Source: Gimesia fumaroli (GTDB lineage Bacteria > Planctomycetota > Planctomycetia > Planctomycetales > Planctomycetaceae). Taken from it: a DNA stretch of 64,000 bases. Location of the stretch: positions 5,927,164 through 5,991,163 of the forward strand of contig NZ_CP037452.1 in assembly GCF_007754425.1 (NCBI RefSeq). The letters run 5' to 3'. This document shows, piece by piece, positions 1 to 8,511 of this stretch (its first letter is position 1; the number at the start of each line of letters is the position of its first letter). The position numbers and the translations under genes were made by a program. The notes below the pieces were generated by a model that saw only the letters and a program-made list of their open reading frames with translations, searched no databases and had not been told where the DNA came from.

Positions 1-1059
1 ATGTACGCCGATGGGAATCTGCCAGACGAAAAAGTTCAGGTCTCTCAAGCTGGTGCCGAATTAACCCATCCGCCTCAAAACAGTCTCTATCAATATCCAT
101 GGCAATTTGCCCTCTCACCCAGCCGGCTTCAGTCCCTCAATCCTCCCGCTCGACCGGACGCGCAGTTGCAATACCTGGAAGGATGGTCGTACTGGCTGGG
201 AACGATTCCCACGAATCGAACCGATATGTGGAGAATCTTTTATAACTACTATCTCAATTTAATCCGTGATAATGACCGCATGCTGCAATCGCTGCTGGCG
301 ACGTGTGATGAACTGGATCTCTGGAATAATACGATCTTCATCTTCACCGCCGATCATGGCGAATTAGGAGGTAGTCACGGCGGACTTCGGGGGAAAGGGC
401 CGTTTCCGTTTGAGCAACAGTCACACGTCCCGCTGATCATTGTTCATCCGGATCATCAGGGAGGACGCAGTTGTACTGCCGTTACCAGCCATATCGATCT
501 GTTACCCACGCTGGCCAGTTTAACAGGACAATCCTCTGACGCACAGAAAAAAGCAACTCAGAGTATGCCCGGTAAAGATATCTCGGTCTTGCTGTATCAA
601 CCGGAGTCAGCTCCCTCTGATGCGATTCGAAAAGGGGCCTTGTTTAATTATGTCGGCCTACAGACCATCGATGCCAATTACTTAAAAAAGATTGCCCCTC
701 TCCAGGCACATAGCAAGTTTGTACCACCCCTCAAAGAACTCCACCCCAATCTAAAAAAACGCGGCTTCCTGAATTTCGTATTTGATGGGCGCTATAAATA
801 CGCCCGGTATTACTCACCCAGCGAATTTAACATGCCAGAAACGCTCGAACAGATATATAAATACAACGACCTTGAACTGTTTGACCTTTACTGTGACCCC
901 CATGAAATGAACAACCTGGCGATGGAGCCGGAAGCAAACAGGGAACTGATCTTAAGATTAAACGGCTTAATGAACGAACTGATGATGCAAGAAGTCGGCG
1001 TCCATGACGGCCAGTTCTTGCCTGCAGCAGTCCGCCCCAAAGGGCCGATCAAGTTCTGA
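1..1059 (+). CDS. Sulfatase, C-terminal part (5' end outside window)
   Basis: This is the C-terminal portion of a type I sulfatase (alkaline phosphatase superfamily), which hydrolyses sulfate esters. The visible part carries the second metal-binding block FTADHGELGGSHG near residues 114-126 and the usual C-terminal half ending in a LFDLYCDPHEMNNLA stretch, the typical 'product to weight/terms' tail of these enzymes. The catalytic CxPxR block and the first Asp pair, which normally lie within the first 80 residues, are absent. The gene therefore almost certainly starts before base 1, and the ATG at base 1 is probably an internal Met. It converges with the beta-lactamase-like gene ending at 1101. 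Substrate cannot be told from sequence. Confidence 0.85.
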   Translation: MYADGNLPDEKVQVSQAGAELTHPPQNSLYQYPWQFALSPSRLQSLNPPARPDAQLQYLEGWSYWLGTIPTNRTDMWRIFYNYYLNLIRDNDRMLQSLLATCDELDLWNNTIFIFTADHGELGGSHGGLRGKGPFPFEQQSHVPLIIVHPDHQGGRSCTAVTSHIDLLPTLASLTGQSSDAQKKATQSMPGKDISVLLYQPESAPSDAIRKGALFNYVGLQTIDANYLKKIAPLQAHSKFVPPLKELHPNLKKRGFLNFVFDGRYKYARYYSPSEFNMPETLEQIYKYNDLELFDLYCDPHEMNNLAMEPEANRELILRLNGLMNELMMQEVGVHDGQFLPAAVRPKGPIKF

Positions 1060-1100
1060 GTAAACCTGCAACAGGATCAATGACCGGACACTCAACGTGG

Positions 1101-2315
1101 CTATTTCTCTACAGGAACGATTCGCATGATCGTATCCATAATACGATCATGATGTTTCGTGCGATTCACTGTGTTACTCTGCATCAGCAGCACGCCGACC
1201 AGATCCCGATTGAAATCGATCCAGGCGACAGGACCCGAGTAACCAGGATGCGATAGAATTACCGAAGGACCATATTTATTGTTTTCTTTAAACTGAAACG
1301 CGAGTGCGTAGCGGTCGTTGGTTCCCGGCTGTGGCAGATAGAGTTGCTGCAAGATCCTTCGATCGATGAACGGTTTCCCATTGTATACACCACGGCTCAG
1401 GTGCATCTGCATCAAAGTACCGATATCGTCAAGGGTTGAATAGACACCGCCGCCAGCGGTTGAAAATCGTTTGTCCTGACGCTCTGCCACTTCCAGACCA
1501 AAGTTGTCCAGCTCAAAGACGCCTGCTTTGTTCGACTGATACAGAGGCGCCAGACGTTTCAATTCTGCTAGCGTTGGCTGAATGGTGGTATTCTTCAAAT
1601 TGAGTGGCTTGAAGACGCGTTCCTGCATCAGTTCGACAAATGTTTTTCCGGTGACCTTCTCCGCAACACAGGCAGAGAGATCGATGGGGCGACCATACAT
1701 CATCTTTGTCCCGGGTTCCGCAACCAGCCCCAGTTTCAGGCAGCCGTTCACGAAATCCTGATGCGTCTGGGGGAAAATATAGTCCTTCAATTCCGGACTA
1801 GTTTTCTCCAGCTGTTTGTTCACTTTGAGCCAGTTGTCATTCGGGATTCCCGACGTATGACTGAGCACGTGACGTATACGGACCGGTTGTTTCGGCTTGG
1901 AGCCATCTGGCAAGCGAATCTCAGCAAACTCGGGAAACGTTTTCGCGATCGGATCATCAAACGTTAATAGACCGTCATCCATCAGAGACGCCATCAGGGT
2001 CGCGGTAAACAGCTTGCCCGTGGAGGCCAGCCAGCAGAGCTGATCCACGGTAAACGGATCTTTGGTTTCAATGTTAACAACGCCGTGCGCTTCGCGCATG
2101 ATGACTTTGCCGCGATGAATCAGCAGCACGGAGATCCCCGGATAATATCCTTCGTCAATCACCGCCTGGATTTCTGAACGAATAGCATTACGGTCTGCTT
2201 TCGTGAGTGTAAAGGGGGGCCGCTCTTGCGGAATGACCTTATCTCCCGCTCTGGCAGACACCGTCACTGTGAGAAAAAGGATCAGGCAGAGCATAATTCG
2301 TGTCATCAGTTTCAT
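1101..2315 (-). CDS. Secreted serine beta-lactamase-like hydrolase (class C/PBP4* family)
   Basis: 404-residue serine hydrolase of the beta-lactamase/penicillin-binding-protein-like family, with an N-terminal signal peptide (about residues 1-23). The nucleophile motif SxxK is S98-T-G-K101. The YxN position reads Y207-G-R209, so the usual Asn is replaced. The third motif is H356-P-G358 in place of KTG/HSG. Relatives act as esterases, amidases or D-aminopeptidases rather than antibiotic-degrading enzymes, so no resistance role is inferred. The start codon overlaps the stop of the upstream sulfatase by 4 bp (ATGA, 2312-2315), which suggests translational coupling. It is probably the last gene of a three-gene sulfatase operon. 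Confidence 0.85.
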   Translation of the reverse strand: MKLMTRIMLCLILFLTVTVSARAGDKVIPQERPPFTLTKADRNAIRSEIQAVIDEGYYPGISVLLIHRGKVIMREAHGVVNIETKDPFTVDQLCWLASTGKLFTATLMASLMDDGLLTFDDPIAKTFPEFAEIRLPDGSKPKQPVRIRHVLSHTSGIPNDNWLKVNKQLEKTSPELKDYIFPQTHQDFVNGCLKLGLVAEPGTKMMYGRPIDLSACVAEKVTGKTFVELMQERVFKPLNLKNTTIQPTLAELKRLAPLYQSNKAGVFELDNFGLEVAERQDKRFSTAGGGVYSTLDDIGTLMQMHLSRGVYNGKPFIDRRILQQLYLPQPGTNDRYALAFQFKENNKYGPSVILSHPGYSGPVAWIDFNRDLVGVLLMQSNTVNRTKHHDRIMDTIMRIVPVEK

Positions 2316-4282
2316 GGTTGCGCCCCTTCAAAAGACCAGTTTTTTTCGCCGGCCCCTTTGCCGGTAAATTGGATTCTCTGAATTTCTAAGGGAGCCTCGT
2401 TTGCCGGCAGATAGAGCCGCACGATACCCGTTTTGCCTTCAACGGGGAGCTTCAGTTCAACATCCTGCCAGTCTTCCCTCCCTTTAAAGGTATACTCAAC
2501 GATCTGGCCCGTGCGTGGAAACGTCTCCTGATCTGCCGTCTTCCATTGTACTTTGCCTGCCCCACCCGATTTGCTACGCAAGCGAAGCTTTAACGTCAGT
2601 GGTCCTGTCAGTTTGACTTGCGCGGTTCCGAGAAATGGTGTGCGACCATCGGCTTCGATTCGAGCGGCTCCTTTGACCAACGACAACTTACACATTTTCG
2701 GAACCAGTCCGAACGAGGGGCCTCGCCTCGGTGTTTTCCGACGTGGATTAAAATCGGGATTGGGTTTAGGCGCGAGCGCGTTTGTCTCCCGGGTGAATTC
2801 CTCAATCAATGCATCCAGCTCTTTCACCTTGTCCGGCATTTTTGCAGCCAGGTTCGTCGATTCGCCGATGTCTTCTTTCAGATTATAAAGCTCATACAGG
2901 TCTGGATAACTGGGATGCGGTTCCCAGCGACGGATCAGTTTATAGTCGCCAGCTCGTACTGATGCAGCGGGAATCAGATGCGGAAACCAAGTGAAGTAGG
3001 CTTCGCGTTTCAACGTTCCCTGCTGTAACAACACTGGCAGAATTGAGACGCCATCCAGAATTTGCTCTTTAGGTTTGTCGACTTTCACGGCATCAAGGAT
3101 CGTTGGATACAAATCAATGGGGCCGACAATAGCATCAGAAATTGAACCAGGTTTGATGTGCTTCGGCCAGCGAACCATCAGTGGCACGCGTTGTCCTCCT
3201 TCATAGATTCGCCCTTTCCCTTCGCGCAGTGGCGCGTTATTCGTGGGTGCTTCCCCCTTGGCCCATTTACGATAACTTTTGATCGTCTCATACTTGGGAT
3301 GCTTTGGCGTGACATTCCTCAGCTTGGGATCGTCGGCACGCCAGCTATGCGTATTGCCGCCATTATCGGAATAGAAAATGAAAATGGTATTGTCGGTCAG
3401 ATTCAATTCGTCGAGTTTATCCAGCACACGTCCCAGACTTTCATCGACGTTCTGCAGCATCGACCCCATTACGGGATTACGCTGTTCGCCGCGCGGGTCT
3501 TTCTTCTTCGCATACCGAGCCGTGTACTCTGCTTTATGTTGCCACGGGCCATGTACCGAATACTGCCAGAGATTCAGATAGAACGGCTCTTTCTGGTGTT
3601 GTTCAATGAACCGCAGTGCTTCGTCTGTCAATCGATCAGTGATGTGCTCTCCTTCGGGGCCATCGGTAATATTGCCAACCTTATGCCTGCCGGTGGGTCG
3701 CCCCTCGGCATGCACTCCATATGGAGAAAAATAATTTGGCGGTCCCGGGTCGGGAGCACAGTGCCAGATCGTTTCGAACCCCTGTTTATCGGGCCAATGC
3801 TGTTGCATCGCACCCAGGTGCCATTTACCAAAGTGACCCGTGCGATAGCCGGCGTCTCGCAAGACTTCTGAGAGTGTGATCAGCTTCGGATCGAGATAAC
3901 GTTTACTTGCCGGGTAAATAAATTGCTTGTTAGGTGACCTCTTTGTTTCATAGTGGCGTCCCTCTGGTAAAGGCGGCTGATGGCCTGCGGCGCTGGTGAT
4001 CCCGTGACGAGACGAATATTGACCGCTCAAAATCGAAGCCCGCGTCGGCGAACAAAGCGGCACGGCATACGCGTTCGTAAACCGCATCGACTGCTTTGCC
4101 AGACGCTCCATCTGAGGAGTTTCGTAAAACTGAGATCCGTAAACCGAGCTGTCCATCCAGCCCATGTCGTCGACCAGAAACAGCACGACATTCGGTCTGG
4201 CAGGGGCATCAGCAAATACCGGCACCAGTACACAGAAAAACAGAACCAGACAGAACATCGATTTCCAAAGAGGCGATTTCAT
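2312..4282 (-). CDS. Secreted sulfatase with extra C-terminal domain
   Basis: 656-residue type I sulfatase with a signal peptide (about residues 1-25). The metal-binding Asp pair is D38-D39 and the active-site block is C77-S-P-T-R81; the Cys would be converted to formylglycine by a sulfatase-maturing enzyme not present in this window. After the catalytic region (ending near residue 505) there is a basic linker and a further region of about 130 residues, rich in alternating hydrophobic residues, that looks like a beta-sandwich carbohydrate-binding or adhesion domain (inference). It is the second gene of a run that starts with the sulfatase at 5831. The intergenic gap is 70 bp and the downstream hydrolase gene overlaps by 4 bp. 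Likely substrate is a sulfated polysaccharide, not determinable here. Confidence 0.93.
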   Translation of the reverse strand: MKSPLWKSMFCLVLFFCVLVPVFADAPARPNVVLFLVDDMGWMDSSVYGSQFYETPQMERLAKQSMRFTNAYAVPLCSPTRASILSGQYSSRHGITSAAGHQPPLPEGRHYETKRSPNKQFIYPASKRYLDPKLITLSEVLRDAGYRTGHFGKWHLGAMQQHWPDKQGFETIWHCAPDPGPPNYFSPYGVHAEGRPTGRHKVGNITDGPEGEHITDRLTDEALRFIEQHQKEPFYLNLWQYSVHGPWQHKAEYTARYAKKKDPRGEQRNPVMGSMLQNVDESLGRVLDKLDELNLTDNTIFIFYSDNGGNTHSWRADDPKLRNVTPKHPKYETIKSYRKWAKGEAPTNNAPLREGKGRIYEGGQRVPLMVRWPKHIKPGSISDAIVGPIDLYPTILDAVKVDKPKEQILDGVSILPVLLQQGTLKREAYFTWFPHLIPAASVRAGDYKLIRRWEPHPSYPDLYELYNLKEDIGESTNLAAKMPDKVKELDALIEEFTRETNALAPKPNPDFNPRRKTPRRGPSFGLVPKMCKLSLVKGAARIEADGRTPFLGTAQVKLTGPLTLKLRLRSKSGGAGKVQWKTADQETFPRTGQIVEYTFKGREDWQDVELKLPVEGKTGIVRLYLPANEAPLEIQRIQFTGKGAGEKNWSFEGAQP

Positions 4283-4352
4283 GTGATTGACTTTCCCAAT
4301 GAGAGCGGTGTGGTGTTGATTCTTTCCCTACTGAATCAGAACAGCGATACGA

Positions 4353-5831
4353 TTACAGATCTTTTTCTGTCGGTGGAAAACTCTTGCGATTGTCACTGTC
4401 AACCGGCTTCCCGTTACGTGTGTTCCACCATTCGGCGGCACGCTCAGGATCGTAGCTGGGATTAGGAATCGGCATTCGCGCGCTGACATCCTGCCGCCAT
4501 GCATTGAGCTTTTGTTTCAAATCGGCAACACGTCCCTTTTTCTCTGCTGCCAGATTTTTCGTTTCACCAATATCGTTGCTGATCTGGTACAGCTCGACAT
4601 CGCCAGTTCCATCGAGATACTCAATCAGCTTCCAGTCACGCTCGCGAATACTGCTCGCAGGTCGATCGTGGTGGTAATGGGGATAGTGCCAGTACAGCGC
4701 GCTTCGTTTGAGTTTCGTATCAGGGTCATTCAATAATGGAATCAGACTCATACCATCGATTGTCTGATTCTTCGGTAGTGTTCCTCCCGCGAGTTCGACA
4801 AACGTAGGATAAAAGTCGTACGTAATCGTCGGCTCAGCACAGACGGTTCCCGGCTTCACCAGGGGAGGGTATTTGATAATCAAAGGCACTCGCACGCCTC
4901 CTTCGTGCAGCGATCCTTTCTCTCCCTTGAGCGGGTCCTGAGTTGAGACATTATCATCGGCCTGTTCGCGATAATCATAGCGGCGATAGAGGCCTCCGTT
5001 GTCAGAGGTAAACACAACCATAGTATTGTCGGTCAATCCTTCAGCTTCGATGGCATCCACAATCCGGCCGACCATGTCATCGCAATGTTCAATCATCGCG
5101 GCATAAACGGGGTGCGGAAATTCACGTTTCAGACTGGCGGACTTCTGCCGGTACTTCTCAACTTTTTGCGACATCGCGCCCAGCGGAATATGAACTGCAA
5201 ATGGTGAGAGCATCAGAAAGAACGGCTTCTCTTTGTTGTCGCGAATGAAATCGATACTCAGATCGGCTTCGAAGTCGGTCCGATACTGGCCTGCTTTCGG
5301 CTTCAGATCCCGCCGTCCCTGCACGCGGTACTTGCCCGGCAGATGCGGTCCACCTATCACAGCCGAAAAATCGTATCCCTGCCGATCCGGTTGAAATTGT
5401 GCTCCTCTTCCCAAGTGCCATTTTCCGATGTATCCGGTTTCGTAACCGACGGTTTTCAAAGATTCCGCCACGGACACCGTATCCAGGGGAAGCGCTGTTG
5501 CTGGCCGGGGAGTAATCACTCGTTCAAACGGCCGCCAGTGTCCGGCAATAAAATCGGTAATCCCAATCCGCGCCTGATTCTGTCCCGACTGCAACGCACA
5601 CCGCGTGGGAGAGCAGACAGCACCTGCTGCATAAAAATCGGTAAACCGCATCCCTTCTTTAGCCAGTTGATCGATCCGCGGCGTGTCCACAAAGTCATTG
5701 CCATAACAGCCGACATCCTTCCAGCCCATATCGTCAATAAAGATCAATACAATATTGGGCCGCTCGGCAGCCGAAGTCTGATGCGAGGCACACAGGAGTG
5801 CCAGCATGGACAGAAAAATCATTCGCGCCAT
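4353..5831 (-). CDS. Secreted sulfatase
   Basis: 492-residue type I sulfatase with a cleavable signal peptide (residues 1-22, ending SAA). The first metal ligands are D33-D34, the active-site signature is C73-S-P-T-R77, and a second metal-binding block VFTSDNGG is visible mid-protein. Length and motif order fit arylsulfatase A-like enzymes of polysaccharide-degrading planctomycetes. It is the first gene of the minus-strand run of sulfatase, sulfatase and beta-lactamase-like hydrolase, so its promoter should lie in 5832-5984. I saw no recognisable promoter there. The substrate is unknown; sulfated algal glycans are a reasonable guess from known biology. Confidence 0.93.
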   Translation of the reverse strand: MARMIFLSMLALLCASHQTSAAERPNIVLIFIDDMGWKDVGCYGNDFVDTPRIDQLAKEGMRFTDFYAAGAVCSPTRCALQSGQNQARIGITDFIAGHWRPFERVITPRPATALPLDTVSVAESLKTVGYETGYIGKWHLGRGAQFQPDRQGYDFSAVIGGPHLPGKYRVQGRRDLKPKAGQYRTDFEADLSIDFIRDNKEKPFFLMLSPFAVHIPLGAMSQKVEKYRQKSASLKREFPHPVYAAMIEHCDDMVGRIVDAIEAEGLTDNTMVVFTSDNGGLYRRYDYREQADDNVSTQDPLKGEKGSLHEGGVRVPLIIKYPPLVKPGTVCAEPTITYDFYPTFVELAGGTLPKNQTIDGMSLIPLLNDPDTKLKRSALYWHYPHYHHDRPASSIRERDWKLIEYLDGTGDVELYQISNDIGETKNLAAEKKGRVADLKQKLNAWRQDVSARMPIPNPSYDPERAAEWWNTRNGKPVDSDNRKSFPPTEKDL

Positions 5832-5984
5832 GATTTCAGTTCCCCATTGGTTGGAAGTTATGCTCTGCTGCTGAATCGACAGATGAAGAGCTGATTGATT
5901 TTCCTCTATCGTACCTGCAAACAGAGGCTGCGGAAACGGTCAAGTGTTCCACTTTGAGCGCAATTGCTAAATCCAGGAAATTAA

Positions 5985-6016
5985 AAAACGCCGGGCACAC
6001 CAACACGCGGCGTTTT
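5985..6016 (-). terminator. Rho-independent terminator
   Basis: An inverted repeat pairs AAAACGCCG (5985-5993) with CGGCGTTTT (6008-6016) around a 14-base loop, with extra A/T pairing outside. Read on the minus strand it ends in a T-run, as expected after the gene ending at 6130. The rest of 5832-6129 shows nothing recognisable. Confidence 0.7.
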
Positions 6017-6129
6017 AATTAAGTTCTTTTAAAAGCGTCCGTTCACTCCCGATTCGCCTGCTCCACCCATTTCACTGTCGGAGAGCGTGAGAGGTGGCAC
6101 CTGAAGAATGGTTTAGTCGTTGCAGTGAA

Positions 6130-7677
6130 TCAATCAGTAGTAACTGTGGCACCCTGTTTGCGGGCTTCTTGTAACAACCGGTCGATGTCGAATTGTGCCA
6201 GAGGGTGTTCCCTGGCTTGGAATGGTTGGATGTGAAACAACGTGACGATCGTTTCGTCAGTAAGACCGGGGCGATGAAGTGTGGTGATCCGCATCGCGGG
6301 ATACCAGCGATCGCCGGGTAGCTGTCGCAAATCAGTCAGCCTGTGTTCTTCAGTTCGGCACCAGCCGTCGGAATCCACGTTCCAATCGATCTGTTCCACT
6401 GCGATGTGATCGTGAGCAGGATCGAACCAACAGTCCTTCCGCCAGTTGACCCCCTCGAAACGGATTCCGATTAAACCAGCGTCGTTCTTGCCGGGAGTAT
6501 TGAGCCGAGTAGCAGTTCCCCCAATTGGCCAGAAACATTCCATTGGAATAATCGAATTGCCCCTACCGCGCGGCCCGATACGGATTCGGTTCTCGCGAGT
6601 ATTGTAATCGACTCGCCTTTGGCCGTCGTTCAAAAGAATGCTCCATGGCTGCGGTGTCTCGAACCAATCCCAGAGACGGACTTCGGAGGCATCGTATCGC
6701 AACCGACAGAGTTTGACGGGCCCCCAGTAGAACCCACTTTCGTCCCACTGTGGCAATCCGTCCTGGTAGAGCACTTGCATTTCCTCGCCCCAGATAAGAG
6801 CGCGGTAGCGAGTTGGAAACCGCCCAATCGCTTCGTCGATCTTCTTCAATGCTCGGGCGAGTTCGGGTTCGGATGCTGGCTGAACGTCCGAGATAATTCT
6901 CACAGGCAGATTCGCCGGCACCCCCAAGTCGGCCAGACTGCGGGGACCTGACTGGGGAAAGCTGTAGCGACCGTCCCGATATGAGCCATCCCCCAAACGC
7001 TGCCGTACTCGTACCGGGAGTTTCGTCTGCGGATCAACCCAAAGCTGCCGCTTGACAACGCGCTGCTTGAGGGAGTTCTGCCCGAAGAAATCAAACCGAA
7101 TTAAGCGCAGTCCCTCTACTGATTCCGTGCTCCGAGTCCAGGAGGGGCTGTCGCCGGATGGCAAATCGGCATTCGGCGTGGTCAGCCATTCCTGTGGGAG
7201 CCCGACAGCATCCAGCGGCGAACTCGGCGGTCCGAGGGCCGTCCGTGACAAATGGTCTTCCATGATAAAGGAGAGTTGAGGATTCCATTGCTGGTGGATG
7301 TTGCGCCGATGATCATGGTACGCGGCGTTCCCATTGCGGTCGCGGTGCCAACTCTGATGTTCTCCCAACAGAATCCAAAGTTCGTCCCCCGTATCGAATT
7401 CTACATGCAAGCAGTGCTCGCGGCCAATCGCCTCGCGGAGCTCCGCCAGAGTCAGTTCAGGCGCGCTCAAAGACAACAGCCACACCGCCAATAACACCAG
7501 TACCGAGACAGACAGTCCTAAACTTGATCTCATGATTCGGAGTCCTTTCCGATTGCTTGGAGTAAAAACCGGCGAATTGGGCAGGCGATCCATCACCTTG
7601 TCCACAAGGGAGTTTTCCGGAGGGAGCGGCTTCCCGAGACACTGCAGCAATTCCTCAAGTTCATGATGCGGATTCAT
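6130..7677 (-). CDS. One-helix membrane protein paired with ECF sigma factor (putative anti-sigma or sensor)
   Basis: 515-residue protein with a cytoplasmic N-terminal segment of about 50 residues, one transmembrane helix (about 51-72) and a large exported region of about 440 residues. The exported part is rich in Trp, Arg and Asp and reads like the outer-membrane-lipoprotein-sorting type of sensor domain often found in planctomycete proteins beside ECF sigma factors. That fold assignment is a guess. The start codon overlaps the end of the sigma gene by 4 bp (7674-7677), so the two are translated together. By position it is the likely negative regulator or signal sensor for that sigma factor. 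I see no zinc-binding HxxxCxxC anti-sigma motif, so a classical ZAS anti-sigma domain is not supported. Confidence 0.7.
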   Translation of the reverse strand: MNPHHELEELLQCLGKPLPPENSLVDKVMDRLPNSPVFTPSNRKGLRIMRSSLGLSVSVLVLLAVWLLSLSAPELTLAELREAIGREHCLHVEFDTGDELWILLGEHQSWHRDRNGNAAYHDHRRNIHQQWNPQLSFIMEDHLSRTALGPPSSPLDAVGLPQEWLTTPNADLPSGDSPSWTRSTESVEGLRLIRFDFFGQNSLKQRVVKRQLWVDPQTKLPVRVRQRLGDGSYRDGRYSFPQSGPRSLADLGVPANLPVRIISDVQPASEPELARALKKIDEAIGRFPTRYRALIWGEEMQVLYQDGLPQWDESGFYWGPVKLCRLRYDASEVRLWDWFETPQPWSILLNDGQRRVDYNTRENRIRIGPRGRGNSIIPMECFWPIGGTATRLNTPGKNDAGLIGIRFEGVNWRKDCWFDPAHDHIAVEQIDWNVDSDGWCRTEEHRLTDLRQLPGDRWYPAMRITTLHRPGLTDETIVTLFHIQPFQAREHPLAQFDIDRLLQEARKQGATVTTD

Positions 7678-8201
7678 AGTTCGACCCTCCTTAGCATTTT
7701 CTGCAACCGCTCCAGGGCACGCGAGAGTTGTTTGGTTACGGTACCAACAGGACGGCCGGTCAATTCGGCAATGACTCGAACAGAATGGCCGTCCACATAC
7801 CGGAGCAGCACGACTGCGCGTTCATGCTGGGGTAGTCTTGGGATTGCGGCCAACACGTCATGGAACTCTGCCTCGTCGCCCTCAACTTCGGGAGGCGTGG
7901 CGATTTCAGAAACCGCTTCCAGCGAACACGCATCGATTTGCCGCCGTCGCAGCACCAGGGCCGCCTGTCGCTCGGCAATCCGTGCCACCCACGGCCCGAA
8001 CAGTGCAGGACTACGAAGCGTCAGCAGATTTTCGTAGGCGGAGAGAAACACATCCTGAGTGACATCTTGTGCCAGGTGATAGTCCTTCACGACTGACCAA
8101 ACGGTCGTAAGGACAAGTCGCTCATACCGCCGCACAAGCTCGGCGAACGCAGCCCGCTCACCACGCAATACAGAAGTCACTAGTTCAGCAGTTGATGTCA
8201 A
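7674..8201 (-). CDS. ECF-family RNA polymerase sigma factor
   Basis: Sigma-70 family, extracytoplasmic-function type. Region 2 is visible as DYHLAQDVTQDVFLSAYENL and region 4 as the helix-turn-helix around LPQHERAVVLLRY through GTVTKQLSRALERL. I place the start at the TTG at 8201 (175 residues) because a GGAG ribosome-binding site lies at 8210-8213, eight bases upstream. The open frame continues to a TTG at 8312, but those extra 37 residues are basic and unlike sigma factors. It is cotranscribed and overlapping with the membrane protein gene downstream, the usual arrangement for a sigma/regulator pair. The target regulon is unknown. Confidence 0.9.
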   Translation of the reverse strand: MTSTAELVTSVLRGERAAFAELVRRYERLVLTTVWSVVKDYHLAQDVTQDVFLSAYENLLTLRSPALFGPWVARIAERQAALVLRRRQIDACSLEAVSEIATPPEVEGDEAEFHDVLAAIPRLPQHERAVVLLRYVDGHSVRVIAELTGRPVGTVTKQLSRALERLQKMLRRVEL

Positions 8202-8511
8202 GATCTTTGCTCCAACCTTCCTTGCGAGAGCCCATATCTTAATAGATGCGCGCCGTGACCGAAATGCGACAAGAAAAGCCTGCCATTTCGTAGAATTCTC
8301 CGGCCCGCTCAACCCGGAGCAAGGCGGTCGCGTCTGATTCCCTGCATCCTGACTTTCCGCCGCTCACTCTACCGGTTGAGCTTTCAAGGATCAGATTTCG
8401 CGGCAAGCGCAGGCTCTCAAACAGGTTATGCGTAAAAAATACTGTGAGAAAAGCGTAAACTCTACGGGACCCTACACTAAGAGAGACAACAGCGGCCTCT
8501 CCATCGTCTTA
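8202..8511. other. Upstream region of the sigma operon; 7-bp direct repeat
   Basis: About 310 bases without a gene if the sigma factor starts at 8201. It should hold the promoter of the sigma/membrane-protein operon. The only pattern I see is GCGTAAA twice (8430-8436 and 8453-8459), 23 bp apart on one strand, about two helical turns. It could be a regulatory site or chance. Confidence 0.3.

Noticed and set aside
3158-3871. 237-residue frame antisense to the sulfatase
   Set aside because: It is the shadow of a clear sulfatase gene; no domain and no ribosome-binding site were seen.
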